Part shown: piece by piece, positions 51,015-59,606 of the stretch | Layout: the number at the start of each line of letters is the position of its first letter | How positions within the stretch are numbered: the first letter of the stretch is position 1 | NCBI RefSeq assembly: GCF_010509575.1 | Contig: NZ_CP048437.1 | Span: 1,178,001 to 1,242,000 of the forward strand | Length of the DNA stretch: 64,000 nt | From: Faecalibacterium duncaniae | Lineage (GTDB): Bacteria > Bacillota > Clostridia > Oscillospirales > Ruminococcaceae | Direction: 5' to 3' | Made by a program: the position numbers and the translations under genes | Notes under the pieces: model-generated | Seen by the model: only the letters and a program-made list of their open reading frames with translations | The model's database searches: none | Told to the model about the DNA's origin: nothing

Positions 51015-52114
51015 TCTGCTGCTCCTTCCGTTTCAGATTCAATCCCGGTCTCTTCCGGCGGCAGTGCCGGCTCGGATGTCGGCAGCACTTCCTCAGAAGA
51101 TGCCGGTTCAGAGGAAGCCGGTGCATCTGCCGGGAAAAGCTGCTGCCATACTTCCTTGAGCCACACGGGAACGGCGCTCTCTTCCTCCGGCTGCACCACC
51201 TCCACGGTGGGCGCGGTGACCGGCGTTTCCCCGAGCTTTGCTGCTTCAGACGGTGCGGTTTCCTCTGCCGTCTCTTCCGATGCAGTCTGCTCCGGAGCGG
51301 TTTCCTCTGCCGGGGCAACAGCGGCCTTTGCCAGTGCCAGCTTGACTGCGTTCAGAATTCCGGTGGAGGAGTAGGTGGCGCCGGAAACAGTATCCACGTT
51401 GGGGCTTTGTCCCTCCAGAATGGCGGGGATGACCTGTTTTGCCCGGGAGAGATATTCCTCCTCGTCCTCGGCGCTCAGGATCGTGATATCGGTGATCTTA
51501 TCCTCTGCCACCGTGACCTGCACTGTGATCTGTCCCTCAAAGCCCATGGCTTCGGCTGTGTAGATGCCGTCCAAGTAGATGGAGGGAGCCGTAAATTCCT
51601 CCACCACAAGCGTTGCAGCGGGCTTTGGCTGGGGCGGCAGGGGATTGTTGACCACCTCGCCGGTCAGGGCGTTCTGCACTGCGCCCAGAATGCCCCGGCT
51701 GGTGTAGGTGGCCTCGGAAACGGCATCCACCTCCCAGCTCTGAGTCTCCACCACGGTGGTCAAAAGCCGCTTGGCACGCCGCAGAAACTGCTTGGTCTCG
51801 TGGGATGCGTCCAAGATCTCCACCTCCGTGATGCTGCCGTTTTCCATGGTGACCTGTACTCGGACGGCACCGCCGTAGCCCCGGGAAGAGCCGACGTAAA
51901 CGCCGTCGGCATAGGGCAGCTTGGGCAGGGTTTCTTCCTCCGCTTCGGAGGAAGCGGCTTCCACAGGCTGCTCCACCACGGTTTTCAGCTTTTCCGGTAC
52001 GGCGGCCAGCACCGGAACGGTGCGGGACAGAGCAAAAAGTACAGCTGCCGCTGTCGCCACCGTCGGGAGCAGCTGCACTAGCGGCAGCAGTGTATGGCAT
52101 CGTTTTTTGTTCAT
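51011..52114 (-). CDS. FMN-binding protein with two domains
   Basis: 367 aa from ATG 52114 (CAGGAGGAGTTGGA upstream). Signal anchor about 7-30 (LLPLVQLLPTVATAAAVLFAL), first FMN-binding domain about 70-165 ending VDAVSEATYTSRGILGAVQ, second about 180-275 with VDTVSGATYSSTGILNAV, then a Pro/Glu-rich tail (about 275-367) that may span the wall. The second site has the normal SGAT; the first has SEAT, which may prevent flavinylation. Electron acceptor side of the NapH-like protein (inference). Confidence 0.85.
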   Translation of the reverse strand: MNKKRCHTLLPLVQLLPTVATAAAVLFALSRTVPVLAAVPEKLKTVVEQPVEAASSEAEEETLPKLPYADGVYVGSSRGYGGAVRVQVTMENGSITEVEILDASHETKQFLRRAKRLLTTVVETQSWEVDAVSEATYTSRGILGAVQNALTGEVVNNPLPPQPKPAATLVVEEFTAPSIYLDGIYTAEAMGFEGQITVQVTVAEDKITDITILSAEDEEEYLSRAKQVIPAILEGQSPNVDTVSGATYSSTGILNAVKLALAKAAVAPAEETAPEQTASEETAEETAPSEAAKLGETPVTAPTVEVVQPEEESAVPVWLKEVWQQLFPADAPASSEPASSEEVLPTSEPALPPEETGIESETEGAAE

Positions 52115-52137
52115 TCCAACTCCTCCTGACACGGAAA

Positions 52138-52178
52138 AGCAAGGCCGCCTGATGCCAAGCGACCTTGCCGTTTTGCGT
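52138..52178 (-). terminator. Partial terminator between Tp47-like and FMN genes
   Basis: Stem GCAAGG / CCTTGC with an 18-base loop, then TTTTCC on the minus strand. Weak; it may attenuate rather than stop transcription into the FMN operon. Confidence 0.4.
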
Positions 52179-52214
52179 TATATTCTACAATAAATTAGGC
52201 AGTTTCCCGTGTAT

Positions 52215-53051
52215 TCACAGCGCCACATTGACCGGCAGGACATACACGCCGTCGGCGGCGTAGAAGGTGATCTGAGTAATCGTCTTGCCGATGATGGATG
52301 CAAAGTAAGGATCATCGGCATTGAAGCCCAGCTTGGTGCCATGCCAGATGTTGGTCACATGATGCAGGCCGTACTCACTGCCATCGGCGGTGGTCAGAAC
52401 TACGCCGTAGACCTTGTTGGCCTTGTAGTCCAGATCAAAACCGGAGATCTTCATTTCGTAGGTGGTATGGTGACCGTTGGTATTCAGCTCCACAGTGGTG
52501 CCCTCTACGGTGGTCTCGGTGGCGTTGACCTTGCCAAACTCCCACTTGCCGCTCAGCAGGTTATACCATGCGGTGATGTAGTAGGCAGGGGTCTCACTGA
52601 GCTTGTAGTAAGCATAGCTCTCGTTCTCAAACAAGGCATCTGCGCCGGTGTAGGTGGTGGTGGATTCCTTGCCCTTCAGGGTAACGGTAATGTCGTAGCT
52701 GTCGGCATCGGTGACCTGCTTTGCGTTCTTCAGCGCCCACGGGGTCAGCACCTTGACCGGGAAGGAAACGCCGGTGATGTCGGTGCCATCTGCGTTGACG
52801 TGGTAGGAACCGGCGGCAAGGTTGCCCGCACGGGTCTTGTTCTTGGTGGCGCTGGTCACAGCGTCGATCTCAGATGCGTTGTCCACACCGGCAGCCTTGT
52901 AGAAGTCAGCGTAGGGGATGTTCATCTGGACATAGCTGGAGGTCAGGCAGTTTTCCTGTTCTACCTCTTCCGCAGCGAAGGCCGGGACTGCCACAGCGCA
53001 TACCAGCATAGCGGCCGCAAGTGCACCTGCAAATACTTTTTTCAATCTCAT
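52215..53051 (-). CDS. Tp47-like secreted protein
   Basis: 278 aa. A clear signal peptide (KKVFAGALAAAMLVCAVAVP, cleavage after AFA). The mature part begins with SYVQMNIPYADFYKAAGVDN, IDAVTSATKNKTR and ends with YEMKISGFDLDYKANKVYG, DGSEYGLHHV, as in the domains of the Treponema Tp47 penicillin-binding lipoprotein. No lipobox, so freely secreted or wall-bound. The AVTSATKNKTR motif resembles the FMN-attachment SGAT motif, which may be why it is found near FMN-binding proteins. A DtxR-like palindrome lies 35 bases upstream, suggesting iron control. Confidence 0.75.
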   Translation of the reverse strand: MRLKKVFAGALAAAMLVCAVAVPAFAAEEVEQENCLTSSYVQMNIPYADFYKAAGVDNASEIDAVTSATKNKTRAGNLAAGSYHVNADGTDITGVSFPVKVLTPWALKNAKQVTDADSYDITVTLKGKESTTTYTGADALFENESYAYYKLSETPAYYITAWYNLLSGKWEFGKVNATETTVEGTTVELNTNGHHTTYEMKISGFDLDYKANKVYGVVLTTADGSEYGLHHVTNIWHGTKLGFNADDPYFASIIGKTITQITFYAADGVYVLPVNVAL

Positions 53052-53085
53052 GGTAACACACCTCTATCTCAGTTTTGAAAAAACA

Positions 53086-53101
53086 GTTAGCTTCACCTAA
53101 C
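53086..53101. promoter_or_regulatory. DtxR-like iron box upstream of the Tp47-like gene
   Basis: GTTAG-CTTCAC-CTAAC; the minus strand reads TTAGGTGAAGCTAAC, close to the left and centre of the DtxR/IdeR consensus (TTAGGTTAGGCTAACC). Similar boxes occur at 53310 and 54256. The regulator is not in the window. Confidence 0.6.
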
Positions 53102-53271
53102 AATTGATGCAAAAAAATGCAGAGGCAAAGCGCCTCAGATGGTTAGGCAAAACAAATTCGCGAAATAAAAATAGCACTCCCACTGGGCGTTGTCAAGAAA
53201 AAACAGGGATGTTTATGGAGGATAATTTTTTGGCAAAAGGTGCCGACAGCACCCTCTATACCGCAAAGCCC

Positions 53272-53325
53272 TTGACCTTTTTGCCGGAGCGCAGTATACT
53301 GCTTGTGCGGTTAGTTGCATTTAAC
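53272..53325 (+). promoter_or_regulatory. Promoter and degenerate iron box of the ZIP gene
   Basis: TTGACC (53272-53277), 17-base spacer, TATACT (53295-53300), then GTTAG-TTGCAT-TTAAC at 53310-53325, just downstream of the expected start point, where a bound repressor would block transcription. The stretch 53102-53271 has no gene. Confidence 0.6.
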
Positions 53326-53341
53326 CACAAGGAGGTACTAC

Positions 53342-54124
53342 ATGATACAAGACGCATTCTGGGGGATTTTGATCCCCTTTCTGGGCACAAGCCTTGGGGC
53401 GGGCTGTGTGTTCTTTTTGAAAAACTCTCTGCGTGACGGCATCCAGCGCGCCCTCACCGGCTTTGCCGCCGGAGTGATGGTGGCGGCATCGGTATGGAGC
53501 TTGCTGATCCCGGCTATGGAGCAGGCCGCGGATCTGGGCAGGCTGTCATTTTTCCCGGCGGCGGTGGGTTTCTGGCTGGGCATCCTGTTTTTGCTGCTGC
53601 TGGACCATTTCATCCCGCATCTGCACCAGAACAGCTTGCAGGCTGAAGGGCCAAAAAGCCAGCTCCAGCGCACCACCATGATGGTTCTGGCGGTGACGCT
53701 GCACAACATCCCGGAGGGCATGGCAGTGGGCGTGGTCTACGCCGGGTATCTTGCTGGGACTACTCAGATCACTGCCGCCGGGGCGCTGGCACTTTCCCTT
53801 GGCATTGCCATCCAGAACTTCCCGGAAGGTGCCATCATTTCCATGCCCCTGCGGGCGGAAGGAATGAAAAAAGGCCGGGCGTTCTGGGGCGGCGTACTGT
53901 CCGGCATCGTAGAGCCCATCGGGGCAGTGCTGACGATTCTGGCGGCAGGCATCGTGGTGCCCGCGTTGCCCTATCTGCTCAGCTTTGCCGCCGGAGCCAT
54001 GCTGTATGTGGTGGTGGAGGAACTGATCCCGGAAATGTCCCAGGGGCAGCACTCTAACGTTGGCACGGTATTTTTCGCGGTGGGCTTCAGCGTGATGATG
54101 GTGCTGGACGTAGCACTGGGGTGA
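53342..54124 (+). CDS. ZIP-family metal transporter
   Basis: 260 aa with eight TM helices. HNIPEGMAVGVVYAG (TM4) and NFPEGAIISMP (TM5) hold the metal-binding residues of ZIP permeases, which import zinc, iron or manganese; a His-containing loop (DHFIPHLHQNS) lies between TM3 and TM4. ATG 53342 follows AAGGAGGTACTAC. Control by a DtxR-like box favours iron or manganese. Confidence 0.9.
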   Translation: MIQDAFWGILIPFLGTSLGAGCVFFLKNSLRDGIQRALTGFAAGVMVAASVWSLLIPAMEQAADLGRLSFFPAAVGFWLGILFLLLLDHFIPHLHQNSLQAEGPKSQLQRTTMMVLAVTLHNIPEGMAVGVVYAGYLAGTTQITAAGALALSLGIAIQNFPEGAIISMPLRAEGMKKGRAFWGGVLSGIVEPIGAVLTILAAGIVVPALPYLLSFAAGAMLYVVVEELIPEMSQGQHSNVGTVFFAVGFSVMMVLDVALG

Positions 54125-54182
54125 CGGCTGGAGTCCTCGAAAGCGAAATCTTTTTCGGAATCTCCGAAAATGCTTAAACTTC

Positions 54183-54211
54183 TTGACAGAGGAGACGGCA
54201 GGGCGTATTAT
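54183..54211 (+). promoter_or_regulatory. Strong promoter ahead of the ATC-hydrolase operon
   Basis: TTGACA (54183-54188), 17-base spacer, TATTAT (54206-54211). The only good promoter upstream of the ten-gene operon that starts at 54371, about 150 bases downstream. Confidence 0.7.
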
Positions 54212-54253
54212 TTTGGCAGAAGGACCGCTGAGAAGCGGCTTTTTATAGAACAG

Positions 54254-54346
54254 AAAGTTAGCTTTACCTAACTTGCAGCACGAGGAATTGCTGGCCTGCC
54301 ACCCGGAGCAGTGGGCGCATCTGGTAAAAAGCATTGCATTGTGAGC
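54254..54346. promoter_or_regulatory. Iron box followed by a gene remnant
   Basis: AAGTTAG-CTTTAC-CTAACTT (54254-54272) is the best of the three palindromes. Directly after it an open frame reads LQHEELLACHPEQWAHLVKS and stops near 54344 without a start codon or SD: the 3' end of a gene I cannot name. A deletion seems to have joined an iron-regulated leader to that remnant, leaving the operon from 54371 downstream of the box. Confidence 0.6.
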
Positions 54347-54370
54347 GGAAAATAGAAAGAGAGTGGCGTT

Positions 54371-54979
54371 ATGTCCTTTTTTGAAAACACCCGAAAGCCC
54401 GTAGGCCTTGGCGGGAAGATCATGGTTGCTATGATGAACTTTGGACACAGCGCAATGGCAGAATGGGGGCTGCGCTTTTTACAGCCTGCCCCGGATGCCA
54501 TGGTGCTGGACTGCGGCTGCGGCGGTGGAGCGAACATTAAAACGCTGTTGAAACTGTGCCCCAACGGCAAGGTGCAGGGCATCGACTATTCGGCAGTCAG
54601 TGTAGAAAAAGCGCGAAAAGTCAATGCCAGAGCCATTGCGGCAGGACGGTGTACCGTGCAACAGGCAAGTGTGGCAGAGCTGCCGTTTGAAGCGGAGCAG
54701 TTTGATGTGGTGACCGCCTTTGAGACGGTCTATTTCTGGCCGGAGCTTGCGCAGAATTTCCGAGAGGTCTATCGGGTGCTGAAGCCAGGCGGAATCTTTT
54801 TCATCTGTAACGAAGCAAACGGCGAAACGACAAAAGACGACAAATGGACGCGGATCATCGATGGTATGACCATCTATACGGATACTGCACTGAAAGGGTA
54901 TCTGGAAAAAGCAGGATTTTGTCAGATTCAGAGCCACAAAAATAAAAAGGGCTGGCTTTGCATCACAGCACAGAAATGA
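54371..54979 (+). CDS. Class I SAM-dependent methyltransferase
   Basis: 202 aa. SAM motif I MVLDCGCGGGANIKTLL, acidic motif II GIDYSAVSVEKARK, motif post-II VAELPFEAEQFDVVTAFET, and YRVLKPGGIFFICNE. A methyltransf_11/UbiE-like enzyme; the substrate is unknown. First gene of the ten-gene operon, 9 bases before the MBL gene. ATG 54371 follows AAAGAGAGTGGCGTT. Confidence 0.9.
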   Translation: MSFFENTRKPVGLGGKIMVAMMNFGHSAMAEWGLRFLQPAPDAMVLDCGCGGGANIKTLLKLCPNGKVQGIDYSAVSVEKARKVNARAIAAGRCTVQQASVAELPFEAEQFDVVTAFETVYFWPELAQNFREVYRVLKPGGIFFICNEANGETTKDDKWTRIIDGMTIYTDTALKGYLEKAGFCQIQSHKNKKGWLCITAQK

Positions 54980-54988
54980 GGTGTGATT

Positions 54989-55852
54989 ATGTCGAAAAAA
55001 GCAACGGAATTTCAAAGAAAAGCAATGAGCTGGATGTACCGGGGCAAGGAAATCTTCAAGCCTTTGAACACCGGCTGGATCGACAAGAATGTTGCCTGCG
55101 TGCGCGAATGGGTGGCGAACATCTTCTTCTACCGCAAAGGCGATACGACCATTATGGTCGATGCGGGATATAACTACGACCGCCTTGCCGAAAAAATGGG
55201 CTGGCTTGGGATTGATCCGAAGTCGATACACCATATTCTTATCACCCATCAGGACACCGACCATGTGGGTGCGGTGGAAGCAGACAGTCCGGGGCTGTTC
55301 CGGAATGCGAATCTGTACATCGGCGAGATCGAGAACCGGTATCTGATCGGAGAAGCACGCCGCAAGGTTATTTATCATCTCTATAAGCTGCCGCAAGTGA
55401 CCATCTACAACGAAAAGCAGCTGCTTCACGATGGAGAGGCCTTTGATATTGACGGCGTCAGGATCGAGTGTTTTCTGGTTCCCGGTCATACATGGGGACA
55501 TGTGGTCTACCTCATTGACGATAAGTACCTTTTTACTGGCGACACGCTGTGGTTTGGCGCGGACGGCGGCTACAGCTTCATTTCCTCGCTGGCGGAGGAC
55601 AATAAGCTGGCTGTGCAGTCACTGGCGGAGCTGGAGCGGAAACTGCGCGCACGTGGGCTGCATCCATATTTCATCACCGGTCACACGGGATGGACGGACA
55701 ATTTTGCCTTTGCGTTTGCCCACAAGGACAAGTGCTGTTCACCATTCAAAAAACGAGTACACGACCCATCGGCGCCCTATGATGCCTACGACGAATCGGA
55801 CGACACCGAAGAAAATGCAAAGAGCGGTTTTCTGAAAGGCGTGGGAAGATGA
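54989..55852 (+). CDS. MBL-fold metallo-hydrolase
   Basis: 287 aa from ATG 54989 (GAGGTG upstream). ILITHQDTDHVGAVEA is the HxxxDH metal motif, with FLVPGHTWGHVVYL, FTGDTLWFG and ITGHTGW supplying later His and Asp ligands, so a dinuclear zinc site is complete. Acts on an ester, lactone or thioester; substrate unknown. The last 40 residues are acidic. Its stop overlaps the next start (ATGA). Confidence 0.9.
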   Translation: MSKKATEFQRKAMSWMYRGKEIFKPLNTGWIDKNVACVREWVANIFFYRKGDTTIMVDAGYNYDRLAEKMGWLGIDPKSIHHILITHQDTDHVGAVEADSPGLFRNANLYIGEIENRYLIGEARRKVIYHLYKLPQVTIYNEKQLLHDGEAFDIDGVRIECFLVPGHTWGHVVYLIDDKYLFTGDTLWFGADGGYSFISSLAEDNKLAVQSLAELERKLRARGLHPYFITGHTGWTDNFAFAFAHKDKCCSPFKKRVHDPSAPYDAYDESDDTEENAKSGFLKGVGR

Positions 55853-56565
55853 AGGACAGCGAATTACAAATTGACCGTAACTGCCATGTGCTATATTCCA
55901 AACCCTGCAAAAAGGAAATTCTGGCGAAAATCACTCTGCACTATCCGGAGGTGGAGCGCGAGGTGGTCTGGGAGCAGGTGCAGCTGAGATACGCAGAGCT
56001 TCTTTCCAAGTGGCGCACCGACCTCGGCGGTAAAAAGAATTTTCACAACGGCGTAGGCGGCACCTACGACTGCATCGCCATCATGTGCTTTTACGATGTG
56101 TGCCGGGATGTGGTCACATTCCGCGAAATGGAAGAGATAGAAGGAAATCTGATTCTGCCGTCCTTCCGCAAACTGAAATTCGTGAACTGTAACATGCCGT
56201 TCTGGAAGAAACTGATGCACATAGCGTTCCTTCGGGCAAAAGCGGGCTGTGACAAGTGGCACGATTATGAAATGACGGTGGCTCCTTACGAAAAGAACAA
56301 GCCGATCTATTATGAATTTACCGCCTGTCCCGCAGCGGAATTTGCTATCAGAAACGGCCTTGCAGACATCATGCCCGCCCTGTGCAATGTGGATTTTGCA
56401 TCCATGGAGCTGCTCCACGCAAGGCTGGTGCGGACGACCACCTGCGTGGACGGCTGCCGATGCGACTATACCATCTGCGGCGACAAGGATCCGTACTTAA
56501 AGGAGCATCCAGAATACCGGGACGAAAACGGATACAGGAGGAACAGGGAATGCTCTTACAGGTGA
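55849..56565 (+). CDS. ATC-hydrolase-like protein 1
   Basis: 238 aa. NFHNGVGGTYDCIAIMCFYD, YYEFTACPAAEFAIRNGLAD, MPALCNVDFASMELLHARLV, RTTTCVDGCRCDYTICG: the Cys..D..H-R-T..G..CDY pattern of the L-2-amino-thiazoline-4-carboxylate hydrolase family (PF14196). In Pseudomonas such an enzyme opens the thiazoline ring on the way to cysteine; most family members are uncharacterised. Overlaps the MBL gene by 4 bases. One of three family members in this operon. Confidence 0.8.
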   Translation: MKDSELQIDRNCHVLYSKPCKKEILAKITLHYPEVEREVVWEQVQLRYAELLSKWRTDLGGKKNFHNGVGGTYDCIAIMCFYDVCRDVVTFREMEEIEGNLILPSFRKLKFVNCNMPFWKKLMHIAFLRAKAGCDKWHDYEMTVAPYEKNKPIYYEFTACPAAEFAIRNGLADIMPALCNVDFASMELLHARLVRTTTCVDGCRCDYTICGDKDPYLKEHPEYRDENGYRRNRECSYR

Positions 56566-57041
56566 TTCTGGAAGGTCTTGGGTTGGGAGTTCTGCTGGTT
56601 CTGATCTGCGCTGCGGGCATCTGCAAAGGGGCTGTTGGGATGGTGCATCTTTACAGCCCGGCGGTGCAGCAGAGGTGCGTAAAACTGGGGCTTACAAGCC
56701 CGGAACGCATCCGACGCAACAGCCTGCTGTTCAAAGCAGTCTGCATTCCCGGCTATATCGGCTATGTGCTGGTCTGTGTCTATGGGATAAACGGTGCAAA
56801 GGGCTTTGTTCAGAGTTTCTGGCAGTTACTCGTTATCTTGTCCGTTATGAATCTCATGGACCGCCTGTTGGTTGACGGCTATTGGGTGGGGCACACGAAC
56901 GCATGGACGATTTCAGGAACAGAGGACCTGAAGCCCTACATTACTGCAAAAGACAAACAGAAAAAATGGCTTTTCGGTACGGTAGGTATGGCAGTCATAG
57001 CGGCGGCGCTGGCGGTCCTTATGACGGCTTTTATTCACTGA
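56550..57041 (+). CDS. Membrane protein of the ATC operon
   Basis: 163 aa from ATG 56550 (CAGGAGGAACAGGGA upstream). Four hydrophobic helices (about 5-27, 62-82, 88-105, 140-160) and the polar motif MDRLLVDGYWVGHTNAW between helices 3 and 4. No named family recognised. It overlaps the preceding gene by 16 bases. Could bring the pathway or its product to the membrane (inference). Confidence 0.75.
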   Translation: MLLQVILEGLGLGVLLVLICAAGICKGAVGMVHLYSPAVQQRCVKLGLTSPERIRRNSLLFKAVCIPGYIGYVLVCVYGINGAKGFVQSFWQLLVILSVMNLMDRLLVDGYWVGHTNAWTISGTEDLKPYITAKDKQKKWLFGTVGMAVIAAALAVLMTAFIH

Positions 57042-57055
57042 GGAAAGGAGAGACA

Positions 57056-57829
57056 ATGAAGTTTAAGACATTGGGAAATCGGAATGCTCCCGCTGTTTTG
57101 TTTTTTCACGCAATGGGCGTGACGGGGGAGAGCAGCGAACCGGTTGCAAACTATTTACAGGATCGGTATTTCTGCATTTTACCTACCTCCACCGTGTACT
57201 GCAAAGGGCAGAAATATGTCAGCAAGGCGGACGAGGTTCGTCAGGTGGAAGAATACCTGAAATCGCAGGGGGTGGAACGCCTTGAACTGGTTGTGGCTTC
57301 TTCGATCGGTGCTGACCTTGCCATGGCGTTTTTGACAGGCACGAAGCTGCCCATCGGACATGTTTTCTTTGACGGCGGGCAGTTTGCACAAATCGGAAAA
57401 GGTACGCGCCGCATGATGACACCGTTTCTGTATCTGGCCATCAAGAGCCTGTACTGGTCAAAGAGCGGCACATTGAAAAAGATCCTGTGGTGTGACGATG
57501 ATTCCATAAAGCCGTATTTTATAGCCGCAGGGAAAAATCTGACCTACACAAATTTGCGGCGACAGATTCTGGACAGCCTGGAGGATAAACCCTTTCCAGC
57601 ACTTTCCGAAGAACTGCAAAAGCATCTCTATTTCGAGTTTGGCAGCATAGAAGATCATTTCAAATACCGTCAAGCGGTGATAGAAGCCTATCCCTGCGGC
57701 AATTACCCCATATTTGAAGGATACGATCACATGCAATATCAGATTCGTGATCCGAAGGGCTTTGCTGAAATGCTGGCATTTATCGCTGAGCAGGACGGTA
57801 TGCCGAAGCTGCCGTTTATCAGAAAGTGA
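57056..57829 (+). CDS. Alpha/beta hydrolase 1 of the ATC operon
   Basis: 257 aa. Oxyanion segment VLFFHAMGVTGESSEPV, nucleophile region ELVVASSIGADLAMAF with Ser in A-S-S-I-G, and a C-terminal GYDHMQYQIRDP that may hold the His. The match to the GxSxG elbow is imperfect (ASSIG), so activity needs proof. ATG 57056 follows AAAGGAGAGACA. Confidence 0.8.
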   Translation: MKFKTLGNRNAPAVLFFHAMGVTGESSEPVANYLQDRYFCILPTSTVYCKGQKYVSKADEVRQVEEYLKSQGVERLELVVASSIGADLAMAFLTGTKLPIGHVFFDGGQFAQIGKGTRRMMTPFLYLAIKSLYWSKSGTLKKILWCDDDSIKPYFIAAGKNLTYTNLRRQILDSLEDKPFPALSEELQKHLYFEFGSIEDHFKYRQAVIEAYPCGNYPIFEGYDHMQYQIRDPKGFAEMLAFIAEQDGMPKLPFIRK

Positions 57830-57840
57830 GAGGACCCGAT

Positions 57841-58683
57841 ATGAAATACAAAATCGAGAAAAACACCGTGCAGGAGACGCTGATCCTCCCGCTGTATTCC
57901 CGGAAGCTGTGCACCGAACTGTACCCAAACCTTTATCGGGACGAAACAGCGGTGCATCTGATCGACCAGATCGACTACGACTTTTCAGAGGCAGAGAAAA
58001 ACTCCCGCAGCCTGATGCAGCGGTTCGGTGCGCTGGAGGTCGCCATGCGGCAGAATGACCTTGCCTTTGAGGTGCAGGCATACCTGAAAACGCACCCCTG
58101 CGCGGCAGTGGTCAATCTGGGCTGCGGGCTGGATAACACCGGCAGAGCCTGCGACAACGGCAGATGCAAGATCTACAATCTGGACTTTCCGGATGTGATT
58201 GCCTTGCGGCAGCAGCTGCTGCCCGCCGGGGAGCGGGAGCAAAACATCCCCTGCGACCTGAAAGACCCCGCATGGTTTGACAAGATCGATGCCTCCGGCG
58301 GGGCGGTGTTTTTTGCCTCCGGGGTGTTCTATTACTTCCTGACCCAGCAGGTCAAGGCGCTGGTGCAGGGGATGGCGGACGCTTTCCCCGGCGGAGTGCT
58401 GGTCTTTGATGCTGCCAACCGCACGGCGGTAAAGATGATTGCCAAAACATGGCTCAGAACGGCAAAAATCAAGGATGTGGGAGCATATTTCGCGGTTTCG
58501 GATGCCCCCAAGGAGATTGGCGAGTGGGACAGCCGTCTGCAGGTCACAAGCCGCGGCTATATGCTGGGTTACAACGATTTGAAAGATCCTTCCGTCAGCG
58601 GCTTTTTCCGATTCCTCGCAAAGGTTGGAGACAACGGGATGAAAATGCAGATCGTGAAGATCAGATTTGGAGGCAAGAAATGA
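57841..58683 (+). CDS. LCM-type O-methyltransferase (PpmA/TcmP-like)
   Basis: 280 aa. CTELYPNLYRDETAVHLID, VVNLGCGLDNTGRACDNG is motif I, YNLDFPDVIALRQQLL the acidic motif, VFFASGVFYYFLTQQVKALV further down: the leucine carboxyl methyltransferase fold that also includes polyketide O-methyltransferases. Probably methylates a carboxylate or hydroxyl of a small molecule. ATG 57841 lies 11 bases after the previous stop; its stop overlaps the next start. Confidence 0.87.
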   Translation: MKYKIEKNTVQETLILPLYSRKLCTELYPNLYRDETAVHLIDQIDYDFSEAEKNSRSLMQRFGALEVAMRQNDLAFEVQAYLKTHPCAAVVNLGCGLDNTGRACDNGRCKIYNLDFPDVIALRQQLLPAGEREQNIPCDLKDPAWFDKIDASGGAVFFASGVFYYFLTQQVKALVQGMADAFPGGVLVFDAANRTAVKMIAKTWLRTAKIKDVGAYFAVSDAPKEIGEWDSRLQVTSRGYMLGYNDLKDPSVSGFFRFLAKVGDNGMKMQIVKIRFGGKK

Positions 58684-59606
58684 AGATTCTGGTATATGGT
58701 GCAGGCGTTCTGGGGTGCAATCTGGCAAGAAATCTGCTGCGCGCCGGAAAGGATGTCACTCTGCTTGCGCGGGGAAACTGGGCTGCGGAGATCAAGCAGA
58801 ACGGCCTGCGGATCAAGGACAAATTTTCGCTCCGCACCTCGGTCAGCCGCATTCCGGTGGTGACTGAACTTGCACCGGATGCAATGTACGATGTGATCTT
58901 TGTGGTCCTGCGCTATACACAGCTGGATTCCGTTCTGGACACGCTGCGGGCGAACCGGACGAAGAACATCGTTTTTGTGGGCAACAACGTACAGACAAAA
59001 GCATTGGCGGCGGCACTTCCGGAAAAGAACGTCCTGTTTGCCTTTGCGCTTTCTGCGGGGCATCGGGAGGTTGACCGGGTTGTCTCCATCGACCTGAAAA
59101 AGATCACCATCGGACAGCTGCCGGGTGCAATCTCCAATAAACAGCTGATCGGGCGCATCTTCCACGGCACAAAATATAAGGTCGTTTACGAGCCGAACAT
59201 GGAGGACTATCTGCTCTGCCATGCCGCGTTTGTGATGCCTGCGGCCTTCGCCTGCTATAAGACAGACGGCGACCTGAAAAAGCTCAGGGGCGATACCGCG
59301 TACCTGAACCGTGTGCTGGATGCCAACATCGAGGGATACCGCGCCATCCGAGATGCCGGGCACACCATTCTGCCCAAGGAGGATGCAGACTTTGAAGGGG
59401 AGAAATACCGCAAGACCTGCCTGCGCTTTTTCAAGCTGATGTGCGCCACCTCGCTGGGAAAACTCTGCGCCTCCGACCATGCCATGAACGCCATCGACGA
59501 AATGAGTGCGCTGAACCGGGATCTTAAGAAATTTTTCGATGAACATGGCGCAGCCTACCCGGTATGGCAGGCACTGGAAACGGAAGCCGGGAGGTATCTG
59601 CAATGA
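58680..59606 (+). CDS. Ketopantoate-reductase-like enzyme
   Basis: 308 aa. N-terminal ILVYGAGVLGCNLARNLLRA binds NAD(P)H; VTLLARGNWAAEIKQNGLRI, FVGNNVQTKALAAALPEKN follow, and the C-terminal helical domain has the conserved Lys/Glu/Ser region less clearly. PanE proper is usually near panBC, which are absent here, so a different 2-oxoacid or keto substrate is likely. ATGA overlaps on both sides. Confidence 0.85.
   Translation: MKILVYGAGVLGCNLARNLLRAGKDVTLLARGNWAAEIKQNGLRIKDKFSLRTSVSRIPVVTELAPDAMYDVIFVVLRYTQLDSVLDTLRANRTKNIVFVGNNVQTKALAAALPEKNVLFAFALSAGHREVDRVVSIDLKKITIGQLPGAISNKQLIGRIFHGTKYKVVYEPNMEDYLLCHAAFVMPAAFACYKTDGDLKKLRGDTAYLNRVLDANIEGYRAIRDAGHTILPKEDADFEGEKYRKTCLRFFKLMCATSLGKLCASDHAMNAIDEMSALNRDLKKFFDEHGAAYPVWQALETEAGRYLQ

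Noticed and set aside
50840..52081. Long plus-strand frame (413 codons)
   Set aside because: Antisense to the FMN-binding genes; Cys/Arg-rich composition without family signature.
52209..53078. 289-codon plus-strand frame
   Set aside because: Antisense to the Tp47-like gene, which has a signal peptide and an SD.
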